DNA of 26,892 nucleotides from Patescibacteria group bacterium (GTDB lineage: Bacteria; Patescibacteriota; Minisyncoccia; Phycocordibacterales; UBA9973): the NCBI GenBank assembly GCA_018813625.1, contig JAHJBA010000050.1, forward strand, positions 1 through 26,892, read 5' to 3'. Under the pieces are notes generated by a model. It was given only the letters and a program-made list of their open reading frames with translations. It did not search any database and was not told the DNA's origin. The position numbers and the translations under genes were made by a program. Positions 6,677 through 14,002 of this stretch are shown piece after piece (position 1 is the stretch's first letter; each line of letters starts with the position of its first letter).

Positions 6677-7293
6677 AAAATTTTATTTTGGGAGGCGAGA
6701 GAGATTTTATTCTCTTGCTTTTTTATTTTTTCTAAGAATTTAGGAATTTTTTTGAAGTCTTCTGTCAGAGTTTCTCGCATTCCGCCGTTATAAAGTGCAG
6801 CGGCGGGGTGATAGAGCGGTAAAAAATATTTAGTTTCAATTTTATTGAATTTTTTGATCAAAAGTTTTCCGTGTATGGCAGAGATTTTTTCAGCGGGGAA
6901 GAAATCATTCATTGAATGCCGTCCAAGGAATACAACAAGCTTTGGATTTATAAAATTGAGTTCTTCAATAAGCCATTCTCGACAGGCATCCTTCTCTTCT
7001 GGCAGGGGATCTCGATTATTGGGTGGGCGGTATTTTACGATATTGGTGATGTAAATTTCCTCCCTTTTTAATCCTATACTTTCTAGCATTTCGGCCAGGA
7101 ATTTTCCTGCAGCGCCGACAAAGGGTCTGCCTTGCTCATCTTCGCTTTTTCCAGGCGCTTCACCGATAAAAACTATTTTTGCATGAGCACTGCCGTTTCC
7201 TGGTACAGGCTGGGTAGCTGTTTTTTTCAATTCACATTTACACTGCGAAAACCACTTTTCGTGTATTTTCTTTAGTTCTTCCTGCTTATTCAT
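6673..7293 (-). CDS. udg: Family 4-type uracil-DNA glycosylase with a degenerate iron-sulphur site
   Basis: This is a 206-residue protein that should excise uracil from DNA. Diagnostic features are GEAPG at 44-48, EDEQGRPFVGAAGKFL at 51-66, YRPPNNRDPLPEE at 88-100 and the C-terminal active-site motif HPAAAL. Family 4 enzymes such as the Thermus protein bind a 4Fe-4S cluster through four cysteines: a CxxC near the N-terminus, one in KCRPP and one about 16 residues later. Here the N-terminal pair is C18-x-C20, the KCRPP cysteine is Tyr88, and only C104 is in place, so a normal cluster looks unlikely. It is the last gene of the thrS operon, 7 bases after the metallopeptidase-like gene, and it converges with gyrB. 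Confidence 0.9.
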   Translation of the reverse strand: MNKQEELKKIHEKWFSQCKCELKKTATQPVPGNGSAHAKIVFIGEAPGKSEDEQGRPFVGAAGKFLAEMLESIGLKREEIYITNIVKYRPPNNRDPLPEEKDACREWLIEELNFINPKLVVFLGRHSMNDFFPAEKISAIHGKLLIKKFNKIETKYFLPLYHPAAALYNGGMRETLTEDFKKIPKFLEKIKKQENKISLASQNKIF

Positions 7294-7300
7294 AGGATTT

Positions 7301-7801
7301 TTATGACACTTGCGAGTAATATTTTTTTGTTTTTTCTTTATAAAGCCTGTTTACCCTTTGGTCTTCTAAAATGAATTTTATACCCTTAATCAGTTCTTTC
7401 TCTAGCCCCCTTTCTTTTGTTATTTTATCGGCTTCAAGCTCAAATTTTTTTCTGAATTGTTGATTGAAAATAAAATTATAAGGAAGAAACATAATTTCTA
7501 ACCAATCCATTTTTTCATATTGTATTAAGTGAGCCAGTTCATGCCCAAACCACCCGAGTAAGATTGAGTCATTGAATGAGCTAATTGGCACATTGTATCT
7601 TCCAAATTGCTTCCCTGAATTAATAGAGATGACATAACTTCTTTTTTTCCAAGGAAAAAGAAAGGAATAAATGGATGGTGTAGCAGTCATTGTTTCATAA
7701 AACAGGGGAGTATATTTGAGTTTAATAGAAATATTATCCAATTCAGGATAATATTTTTTAGCCTTATAAAATATTTCTTCAATATTCTTTGGCAAAATCA
7801 T
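7301..7801 (-). CDS. Putative zinc metallopeptidase-like protein (HExxH, M48-like)
   Basis: This is a 166-residue protein with HELAH at residues 87-91 and, about 30 residues on, ELEAD at 121-125. That spacing and the E-x-E-A-D motif resemble the zinc site of gluzincins such as the M48 family (two His and a downstream Glu as ligands). There is no signal peptide. Two moderately hydrophobic stretches flank the motif (SILLGWFG before it, LEIMFLPYNFIF after it), so it may touch the membrane. I chose the ATG at 7801, which follows the thrS stop by one base (TAA-A-ATG), instead of an upstream ATG at 7876 inside thrS. The tight spacing implies translational coupling with thrS. The precise family and substrate are unknown. 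Confidence 0.7.
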   Translation of the reverse strand: MILPKNIEEIFYKAKKYYPELDNISIKLKYTPLFYETMTATPSIYSFLFPWKKRSYVISINSGKQFGRYNVPISSFNDSILLGWFGHELAHLIQYEKMDWLEIMFLPYNFIFNQQFRKKFELEADKITKERGLEKELIKGIKFILEDQRVNRLYKEKTKKYYSQVS

Positions 7802-7802
7802 T

Positions 7803-9566
7803 TTATTTTTTATCTTCAATTTCTTTTTTGAGTTTTGCGAGGAAATCAGCAGGGGTAATTCCTTCCAATTTTTCATTATTCCTGCCTTCTACGGTCATGG
7901 TGTTTGATTCTTTTTCTTTATCGCCTATGACCACGAGGTATGGTATTTTTTGCATTTTGGCATCACGGATTTTTTTACCCAAAGACTCGTTTGATTCATC
8001 AAGTTCTACTCTTATCCCGGCATCTTTAAGAAGCTTAGAGACTGTGCCTGCAAATTCTAAATGTTTGTCAGTAGAAATCGGCAGAACTTTTGCCTGTACT
8101 GGGGATAGCCAAAGGGGGAAGGCCCCAGCGTAGTGTTCAATAAGAAAAGCCATAACTCTTTCTATTGCTCCTATCGAAGAACGATGCACAACAATGGTTC
8201 TTTTTTCGTTTCCTTCTTTATCTATGTAATTTAAATTAAACCTTTCAGGCATTACAAAGTCATATTGTACTGTAAATGCTGTTTCCTCTTTTCCACGAAT
8301 ATTTTTCATTTGTATATCAATTTTAGGTCCATAAAAAGCAGCTTCCGCTGGTGCTTCTACAAAACTAGCTTTTCTTTCTTTAAGAACTTGGCGTAAAATT
8401 GCTTCGGCTTCATCCCATGCCTTATCGTTCTTATAATATTTTTCACTATTAGTTCTATCTCCTAAAGAAAGTCTATATCCATAGTTTTGTCCCATTTTTA
8501 ACCCAAAAACATTAGCGATATATTCAATTAAATCTAAGGCACTATTTACTTCCTCACCAGCCTGTTTTGGGCCAGTACAAATAATATGAGCATCTGCTAA
8601 ACAGAAACTGCGAACTCTCATCAATCCTGTCAATTCGCCAGATTGTTCATATCGGTATAATTTAGCTAGTTCTGCTATTCGTATTGGCAGTTCTTTGTAG
8701 CTGTGTGGTTTGTTGAGATAAAGTTCAAAATGGTGGGGGCAGGCCATTGGGCGTAACATAAATTCTTCTTCATCAATTTTTATTGGAGCGTACATAGAAT
8801 CTTTATAGTAAGGATAATGCCCAGATTTTTTATAGAGTTCTATTTTTGCAATATCAGGAGTGCAGACATGTTTGTAGCCTCTTTTAATTTCTTCATCGAC
8901 AATAAAACGTTCTAATTCTCTTCGAATTATAGTTCCTTTTTCAGTCCAAAGTGGAAGGCCTTTTCCGATCACGTCAGAAAATATAAACAAACCTAAGTCT
9001 TTTCCTAATTTACGATGGTCTCTTTTTTCTGCCTCCTCGCGCAATTTCAGATAATTTTCAAGTTCTTCTTTTGTTTCAAACGCAAGCCCGTAGATACGGG
9101 TAAGCATTTTATTTTTTTCATCTCCTCGCCAATATGCTCCCGCCACTCTATCTAATTTAAAACTATCAGGTTTTATTTCTTTGCTAGGATTTTCAACATG
9201 TCCTCCTCGGCACAAATCAGTAAAATTTCCGCAGGTGTAAAAAGTTATTTTCTCGTCTTTATTTTCTATTTCATTTATTAATTCAGTTTTGTATTCATTA
9301 TTTTCAAAATATTTCAGTGCTTCTTTTTGGGTTTTTTCTTCATGGGTGAATTCTTTCCAAGTTTTCAAAATTTCCCGCATTTTCTTTTCAATTTTTGGCA
9401 AATCTTTGTCGGAAATAGGGGATTTAAATTCAAAATCATAGTAAAAACCATCTTCGATCACTGGTCCGATGGTTGCCTTGGTGTCAGGATACATTTCTAT
9501 AACAGCCGCTGCCATCAGGTGCGCCAAAGAGTGTCTCAAGTTGTGTAATTTTTCACTTGTTTCCAT
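7803..9566 (-). CDS. thrS: Threonyl-tRNA synthetase without the N-terminal TGS domain
   Basis: This 587-residue class II synthetase attaches threonine to tRNA-Thr. It begins directly in the second additional (editing) domain: HSLAH (H12, H16) and C119-x3-H123 form the metal-type editing site that clears Ser-tRNA-Thr. The catalytic domain has MACPHHFELY and VVHRSSIGAIERV, which include the expected zinc ligands, and the HGTP anticodon-binding domain starts near KVLPISTDKH. The usual 60-65-residue N-terminal TGS domain is missing. The start is firm: an extended -10 lies 8 bases upstream, and the frame has a stop about 45 bases before the ATG with no other start codon between. First gene of a minus-strand operon with the metallopeptidase-like gene and udg. 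Confidence 0.97.
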   Translation of the reverse strand: METSEKLHNLRHSLAHLMAAAVIEMYPDTKATIGPVIEDGFYYDFEFKSPISDKDLPKIEKKMREILKTWKEFTHEEKTQKEALKYFENNEYKTELINEIENKDEKITFYTCGNFTDLCRGGHVENPSKEIKPDSFKLDRVAGAYWRGDEKNKMLTRIYGLAFETKEELENYLKLREEAEKRDHRKLGKDLGLFIFSDVIGKGLPLWTEKGTIIRRELERFIVDEEIKRGYKHVCTPDIAKIELYKKSGHYPYYKDSMYAPIKIDEEEFMLRPMACPHHFELYLNKPHSYKELPIRIAELAKLYRYEQSGELTGLMRVRSFCLADAHIICTGPKQAGEEVNSALDLIEYIANVFGLKMGQNYGYRLSLGDRTNSEKYYKNDKAWDEAEAILRQVLKERKASFVEAPAEAAFYGPKIDIQMKNIRGKEETAFTVQYDFVMPERFNLNYIDKEGNEKRTIVVHRSSIGAIERVMAFLIEHYAGAFPLWLSPVQAKVLPISTDKHLEFAGTVSKLLKDAGIRVELDESNESLGKKIRDAKMQKIPYLVVIGDKEKESNTMTVEGRNNEKLEGITPADFLAKLKKEIEDKK

Positions 9567-9573
9567 GGTATCT

Positions 9574-9582
9574 ATAATATCA
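9574..9582 (-). promoter_or_regulatory. Extended -10 promoter of thrS
   Basis: On the minus strand TGATATTAT ends 8 bases before the thrS ATG, so the transcript would begin at or within one base of the start codon. Confidence 0.55.
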
Positions 9583-9612
9583 TATTTTTTGTATTTTTCA
9601 CCATTTTATTTT

Positions 9613-9677
9613 CCCGGTAGTAGATTTTTGTGAAGCCTTTCAGGCGTGCTTGCGTATCACAAAAACTCACTACCGGG
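9613..9677. repeat. Long inverted repeat between the divergent thrS and rpmF genes
   Basis: CCCGGTAGT (9613-9621) and TTTTTGTGA (9625-9633) pair with TCACAAAAA (9657-9665) and ACTACCGGG (9669-9677). A single 3-by-3 internal mismatch interrupts the stem, and a 23-base loop contains a further small hairpin (GCCT-TTC-AGGC). Both flanking genes read away from it, so it is not their terminator. It lies upstream of both -10 boxes. Role unknown. Confidence 0.85.
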
Positions 9678-9698
9678 TTTTGCTTTTTATACTTAATA

Positions 9699-9707
9699 TG
9701 CTATTAT
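9699..9707 (+). promoter_or_regulatory. Extended -10 promoter of rpmF
   Basis: TGCTATTAT, of the form TG-N-TATTAT, lies 11 bases before the rpmF ATG, giving a predicted leader of about 4 bases. Confidence 0.55.
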
Positions 9708-9717
9708 AAACTACATT

Positions 9718-9945
9718 ATGGTAGTAAGAATGAGGCATACAAAATCGCATACAGCAAACAGGCGCTCGCATCATGCGCTTAAGTCTAGTGCTTTTTCAAA
9801 ATGTGAAAATTGCAAAGAGTTGAAAAAGGGTCATACTGTTTGCCGATCTTGCGGGTTTTATCGTGGCAAAAAAGTCATTGATTTGATAAAAAAGACAGAA
9901 AAGAAGCAAAAGAAAGAAAAGGCTAAAAAAGCAGCAGGTAAGTAA
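9718..9945 (+). CDS. rpmF: 50S ribosomal protein bL32
   Basis: This is a 75-residue basic protein of the large ribosomal subunit. The N-terminus MVVRMRHTKSHTANRRSHHAL corresponds to the bL32 opening (family form near M-A-V-P-K-R-R-T-S-K-S-R-R). A zinc-ribbon with four cysteines follows (C29-x2-C32 and C42-x2-C45), then CGFYRGKKVID. The C-terminus is a lysine/alanine-rich tail. I kept the ATG at 9718 because the family N-terminus aligns to it; the ATG at 9730 would remove conserved residues. It is the first gene of a plus-strand group with nusB, rnc and smc, and it is divergent from thrS. Confidence 0.93.
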   Translation: MVVRMRHTKSHTANRRSHHALKSSAFSKCENCKELKKGHTVCRSCGFYRGKKVIDLIKKTEKKQKKEKAKKAAGK

Positions 9946-9960
9946 TTAGTAATATATGGC

Positions 9961-10022
9961 ATCCCGAAAGAAACTTCACGGGATTGCTCATAAATTATAT
10001 TCACTTCGTTCATTAATTTATG
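9961..10022 (+). repeat. Two adjacent inverted repeats in front of nusB, the second including its start codon
   Basis: ATCCCG (9961-9966) pairs with CGGGAT (9979-9984). Immediately after, CATAAATTA (9989-9997) is the exact reverse complement of TAATTTATG (10014-10022), whose last three bases are the nusB ATG. The second hairpin would hide the start codon in RNA. The ATCCCG/CGGGAT ends are the same as those of the repeat in front of pheT. Confidence 0.75.
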
Positions 10023-10928
10023 GCAAATAGGCACCTTTCCAGATCAATAGTACTTCAGACTCTTTTTGAGTGGGACTTTAATGGTGCCAAAGATGTTGAT
10101 ATTAAAGAAATAGTAAAAAGAAATTTAGAAGAATTTGCTCCGGGGCTTGAGGATGATAATTTTGTTTTTTCACTTATAGGAGAAATTTTTAAAAAAAGGA
10201 AATCAATAGATGAAATTATAGAAAAAGCTGCGCCAGATTGGCCTCTTGATAAAATTTCTGTCGTGGACAGGAATATTTTAAGAATTGGCTTGACCGAGCT
10301 TCTTTTTGGCGATAGAAATCAAGTTCCTCCGAAAGTTGCCATAAATGAATCTATCGAGCTGGCTAAAACTTATGGCGGAGAAAATTCCAGCAAGTTCGTA
10401 AATGGAGTGCTTGGCGCAGTTTATAAAGAGATAGGAGAACCTGGTAAGGATGAAACGAGCAAGAAGAAAAAGGCCGAAGAACCGGTAGATGTTTCAAAAT
10501 TACCAGTTGAAAGAAAGGGCGGGGCTATTGTTTATGCCAAGAGAGGAAAAGATGTTTTGTTTGCCTTTGTGCATGATGTTTTTGGCTATTGGACTATTTC
10601 CAAAGGTGGCATAGAAGAAGGGGAAGACGAGGAAAAAGCAACTATTCGTGAGCTTAAAGAAGAAATAGGCTTGGATATAAAAATCATAGCCAAGCTCGGA
10701 GAGAATGAATATGTAGCCAGTCATCCAGAAAAAGGGAAAATCCTAAAAAAGGTTACGTATTTTTTGGCAGAAAGTGAATATCGCGAACTTATTCTTGAAA
10801 AATCGGGTGGATTGGATGATGCCAAGTGGTTCCAGCTTTCAGAAATTCCAGAACTTCGTATTTACAATGATATTGTTCCACTTATAACTCGCGCGGTTGA
10901 AATTATTAGTAAGAAGAGTAGTAGTTAG
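10020..10928 (+). CDS. nusB: NusB transcription antitermination factor fused to a Nudix hydrolase domain
   Basis: This 302-residue protein has two domains. Residues 1 to about 142 are NusB: RHLSRSIVLQTLFEWDFN, DKISVVDRNILRIGLTELLF and PPKVAINESIELAKTYGGENSSKFVNGVLG are the family blocks. NusB binds boxA RNA with NusE for rRNA antitermination. A charged linker (DETSKKKKAEEP) leads to a Nudix domain (about 158-300) with a complete Nudix box from G196: G-x5-E-x7-R-E-L-x-E-E-x-G-L. Nudix enzymes hydrolyse nucleoside diphosphate-linked compounds; the substrate is not predictable. The frame is continuous with no internal start of note, so this is a real fusion and not two genes. rnc follows after a 65-base gap holding a periodic hairpin. 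Confidence 0.92.
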   Translation: MANRHLSRSIVLQTLFEWDFNGAKDVDIKEIVKRNLEEFAPGLEDDNFVFSLIGEIFKKRKSIDEIIEKAAPDWPLDKISVVDRNILRIGLTELLFGDRNQVPPKVAINESIELAKTYGGENSSKFVNGVLGAVYKEIGEPGKDETSKKKKAEEPVDVSKLPVERKGGAIVYAKRGKDVLFAFVHDVFGYWTISKGGIEEGEDEEKATIRELKEEIGLDIKIIAKLGENEYVASHPEKGKILKKVTYFLAESEYRELILEKSGGLDDAKWFQLSEIPELRIYNDIVPLITRAVEIISKKSSS

Positions 10929-10980
10929 GCTTTAGGCCTTAGGCTCTAGCAAAAATGCTAATGCCTAGCGCCTAGTGCCT
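10926..10980 (+). repeat. Hairpin with 7-base periodicity between nusB and rnc
   Basis: The left arm has three TAGGC blocks then TAGC (starting at 10926, 10933, 10940 and 10947), each separated by two unmatched bases. The right arm has GCTA, then GCCTA, GCCTA and GCCT (starting at 10957, 10963, 10970 and 10977) with the same 2-base gaps, around the loop AAAAAT. The result is a stem of short helices with regular 2-by-2 internal mismatches. It starts at the nusB stop codon. A T-run follows only after several bases, so it is not a classic terminator. Confidence 0.85.
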
Positions 10981-10993
10981 GGATTAATTTTTT

Positions 10994-11689
10994 ATGATTC
11001 AATTTTCAGATTTTGAGAAAAAGACGAAAGTATTTTTTAAGGATAAAGAATTACTAAAGCAGGCTTTTTTACACCGTTCTTACATAAATGAGAATCCTTC
11101 AGTCGGCCTTTCTCACAATGAGCGCTTGGAATTTTTAGGTGATGCGGTTTTAGAGCTGATTGTTACTGACTTTCTTTATAAGAAATATCCTAATTACACA
11201 GAAGGTGAATTGACCGCTCTACGATCGGCCCTCGTTAATGCAATTATTATTTCTGAGGTAGCTTCGAAAATCGGAATGAATGATTGTTTGCTTTTGTCCA
11301 AAGGGGAGGCAAAAGATGTTGGAAAAGCAAGGCAATATATATTAGCGAATACTTACGAAGCTTATGTCGGGGCAGTATATTTAGACCAAGGATACGATGT
11401 GGTTAATAAATTTGTGAAAGAGACCCTTTTACCTTATACGGAAGAGATAGTGTCTAAAAAACTTTGGCGTGATGCGAAAAGTTTGATTCAAGAAAAAGCT
11501 CAAGAATTCGAGGGTATTACACCTTCTTATAAAGTTTTGCATGAATCAGGACCTGACCATGACAAGCATTTTACAGTTGGAATCTTTTTTGGCTCCAATT
11601 TAGTTGGAGAAGGTAAGGGAAAATCTAAACAAGAAGCCGAACAAAAAGCAGCAGAGTCCGCATTAAAAATCATGAATTGGTTAGACTAA
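10994..11689 (+). CDS. rnc: Ribonuclease III
   Basis: This is a 231-residue double-strand-specific endoribonuclease that processes rRNA precursors and structured mRNAs. The signature HNERLEFLGDAVLEL starts at residue 41 and includes the metal-binding Glu and Asp. The second metal motif reads NTYEAYVGAVYLD, with Asn in the position of E. coli Asp114 and the catalytic Glu kept; this Asp-to-Asn change occurs in other bacterial RNase III proteins. A C-terminal dsRNA-binding domain covers about residues 158-230 (DAKSLIQEKAQ, then GKGKSKQEAEQKAAESAL). The gene is co-directional with nusB and smc, and its stop is one base before the smc start, indicating one transcript. Confidence 0.96.
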   Translation: MIQFSDFEKKTKVFFKDKELLKQAFLHRSYINENPSVGLSHNERLEFLGDAVLELIVTDFLYKKYPNYTEGELTALRSALVNAIIISEVASKIGMNDCLLLSKGEAKDVGKARQYILANTYEAYVGAVYLDQGYDVVNKFVKETLLPYTEEIVSKKLWRDAKSLIQEKAQEFEGITPSYKVLHESGPDHDKHFTVGIFFGSNLVGEGKGKSKQEAEQKAAESALKIMNWLD

Positions 11690-11690
11690 T

Positions 11691-13922
11691 ATGCGACTAA
11701 AGAGTCTTGAAATAAATGGGTTTAAATCTTTTGCCAAAAAAACGTTTTTAGAGTTTTCGAATCCAGTTGTTGCAGTTGTAGGTCCCAATGGTTCTGGAAA
11801 ATCTAATGTGGTTGAGGCCATACGCTTTGTGTTAGGTGAACAATCCATGAAATCAATGCGTGGTAAATTAGGGATGGATTTGATTTTTAAGGGATCTAAA
11901 AATTTGTCAAAGGGTTCTCGTGCAGTTGTTGCAATTTCTTTTGATAACTCTGATAAAATCTTTAAACTCTCAAATGAATCTGGAGAAAATATTAACTTGA
12001 ACTATGATAATATTTCAATTTCCCGTGAAGTATATTCGGATGGATTAAACAAATATATTTTAAATGGATCGGAGGTCAGGCTAAAAGATATCAATGCGCT
12101 TTTGGCATCAGTTAATATAGGTTCTTCTGGTCATCATATTATTTCTCAAGGAGAGGCTGATAGGATATTAAATGCTTCACCGAAAGACAGAAGGGAAATG
12201 GTAGAAGATGCCTTGGGTCTTAAAATATACCAATACAAAATAAAAGAGGCTGAAAGAAAACTGGAGCGAACAAATAATAACATGAAAGAAATTTCTCTCT
12301 TGCGTAGGGAAAACGCGCCCCATCTGAACTTTTTGAAGAAACAGGTTGAAAAGCTAGAGAAAGCAAAAGAAATGAAAACAAACCTACTTTCTTTCTATCG
12401 TGAATATTTTAAAAAAGAAAGCGTTTATTTAGATCAAGAGAAAAATAAATTAAGTGATGAGAAAAACAAAATTATAGCGGAAATAAAAGACATAAGTAAA
12501 AAAATTTCAGAAAAAGGAGGGGATGATGTTGTAAGAAATAACCCAAAGGTAGATGAGTTAAAAAACCTCGAAAGCAGGATTTCACATATCCGTTCAACCA
12601 AGGGAGAAATAGAACGAAAACTCGGAAGGATCGAGGGAATGATCGAAATGGAAGAAAGAAGGACTCAAAGACCGGAAAGAACAGAAAACGTTTCAATTCC
12701 CCGGGAAGAACTGGAGTCTTTTCTTAAAGAATCACATGAATATTTAGAGGAAGCTATTTATATGGATGTTCTTGAGAATATTGCTCCTATTTTGGAAAAA
12801 GTAAGGGATATTTTAAATAGGTTTTCTAGGCATTTTGCAGAGGAACCTAATTTTTCAGATGGCACCCAGCTGGGAGAATTGAAAAATACCCAACGTGAAG
12901 TAATGGAAGAAATGCAAAAAATACAGGAAGAAGAAAAAAAGATTGTAGAGTTGGTAGAAAAACTTAAGGAAGAGATTTCCCATGAAATAGAAGCGGAGCG
13001 TGAGATGGAGAGAGAGAAATTTACGCTTCGAGTGCAAAACCAAGAATTAAATTCCTCGTTGAATCTGATTTTAATGAAGGAAGAGAATCTATCTAGAGAA
13101 GCAGAAGCCTTAGAAAATGAAATAAAAGAAGGAGGTGCTCTTATTGGTCCTGAAATTTTATCTTATAAGAATTTTGAAGCTGAAGGAGACTTCAACAGGA
13201 ATTCTCAAGAAGAACTTAGAAGAAAAATTGAACGTATCAAAATAAAACTTGAGGATGCAGGGGCTGGGGGTGGGGCAGATGTTCTGAAAGAATTTGAAGA
13301 AGTTGTGGAGCGTGATAAATTTTTAGAGAAAGAAATGGGAGATTTAGTCCAGAGCATAGAATCTTTGCAAAAATTAATAGCTGAATTGAGGGAAAAAATA
13401 AATAATGAGTTTCAAGAAGGCGTGACGAAAATAAACAAAGAATTTCATGAATTTTTTAGTCTTATGTTTGGTGGAGGAACTGGATCTCTTGCGATTATTT
13501 CTGAGCAGAAAAAGAAAAAAGATGAAGAGGAAGATGGGATAGAGTACGAGGAAGGCTCAAAGCCTGAACAGGGGATAGAAATAAATGTTTCTCTGCCTCA
13601 GAAAAAAGTCAAAGAGCTTCATGCTTTGTCGGGAGGAGAGCGATCGCTTACATCTATTGCTCTTTTGTTTGCCATGTCTCAAGTTAATCCGCCACCATTT
13701 CTTGTCTTAGACGAAACAGATGCGGCTCTCGATGAGTCAAATTCTAGGAAATATGGTGATATGCTTGAGAAGCTATCAAAGCGCTCTCAGCTCATTGTTG
13801 TCACCCATAATCGCGAAACAATGTCTCGTGCAGGAGTATTATATGGTGTTACCATAGGGGCTGATGGGGCATCTAAGCTTCTTTCTGTCAAGTTCGAAGA
13901 AGCAACAGCCATTGCGAATTAA
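11691..13922 (+). CDS. smc: Short SMC-like chromosome segregation ATPase without a recognisable hinge
   Basis: SMC proteins compact and segregate chromosomes. This one is 743 residues against about 1150-1200 normally. The head parts are canonical: Walker A GPNGSGKS at 31-38, SQGEADRILNASPKDRR, the ABC signature LSGGERSLTSIALLFA near 646 and Walker B FLVLDETDAALDE with D674/E675. Between them are two coiled-coil stretches (about 170-260 and 400-600) and a helical middle (about 335-375, REELESFLKESHEYLEEA). I do not see the roughly 120-residue hinge fold with its conserved glycines. The N-terminus FKSFAKKTFLEF and the start one base after rnc support an intact gene. It could be viewed as a divergent SMC or an SMC/Rad50-like relative. 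Confidence 0.88.
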   Translation: MRLKSLEINGFKSFAKKTFLEFSNPVVAVVGPNGSGKSNVVEAIRFVLGEQSMKSMRGKLGMDLIFKGSKNLSKGSRAVVAISFDNSDKIFKLSNESGENINLNYDNISISREVYSDGLNKYILNGSEVRLKDINALLASVNIGSSGHHIISQGEADRILNASPKDRREMVEDALGLKIYQYKIKEAERKLERTNNNMKEISLLRRENAPHLNFLKKQVEKLEKAKEMKTNLLSFYREYFKKESVYLDQEKNKLSDEKNKIIAEIKDISKKISEKGGDDVVRNNPKVDELKNLESRISHIRSTKGEIERKLGRIEGMIEMEERRTQRPERTENVSIPREELESFLKESHEYLEEAIYMDVLENIAPILEKVRDILNRFSRHFAEEPNFSDGTQLGELKNTQREVMEEMQKIQEEEKKIVELVEKLKEEISHEIEAEREMEREKFTLRVQNQELNSSLNLILMKEENLSREAEALENEIKEGGALIGPEILSYKNFEAEGDFNRNSQEELRRKIERIKIKLEDAGAGGGADVLKEFEEVVERDKFLEKEMGDLVQSIESLQKLIAELREKINNEFQEGVTKINKEFHEFFSLMFGGGTGSLAIISEQKKKKDEEEDGIEYEEGSKPEQGIEINVSLPQKKVKELHALSGGERSLTSIALLFAMSQVNPPPFLVLDETDAALDESNSRKYGDMLEKLSKRSQLIVVTHNRETMSRAGVLYGVTIGADGASKLLSVKFEEATAIAN

Positions 13923-13936
13923 GCTTTTTAGAGCTA

Positions 13937-13965
13937 TTGACAAAATACTGTATATGCTATATAAT
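13937..13965 (+). promoter_or_regulatory. Perfect consensus sigma-70 promoter
   Basis: TTGACA (13937-13942), a 17-base spacer and TATAAT (13960-13965): every consensus base matches at the optimal spacing. It is the strongest promoter in the window. It lies just after smc and 38 bases before the ATG of the first small membrane protein, giving a leader of about 30 bases. Confidence 0.88.
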
Positions 13966-14002
13966 ATGGCAAGAATATAGTATTTATTAAAAACAAAAGA
14001 AT

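Noticed and set aside
10926..10947. TTAGGC repeats as a telomere-like array
   Set aside because: There are only three units, and they form one arm of a hairpin; there is no array and no sign of a chromosome end.
13259..13276. G-rich stretch in smc as a G-quadruplex
   Set aside because: Only three clear G-runs are present in coding sequence for Ala-Gly residues; the four-run pattern is not met.
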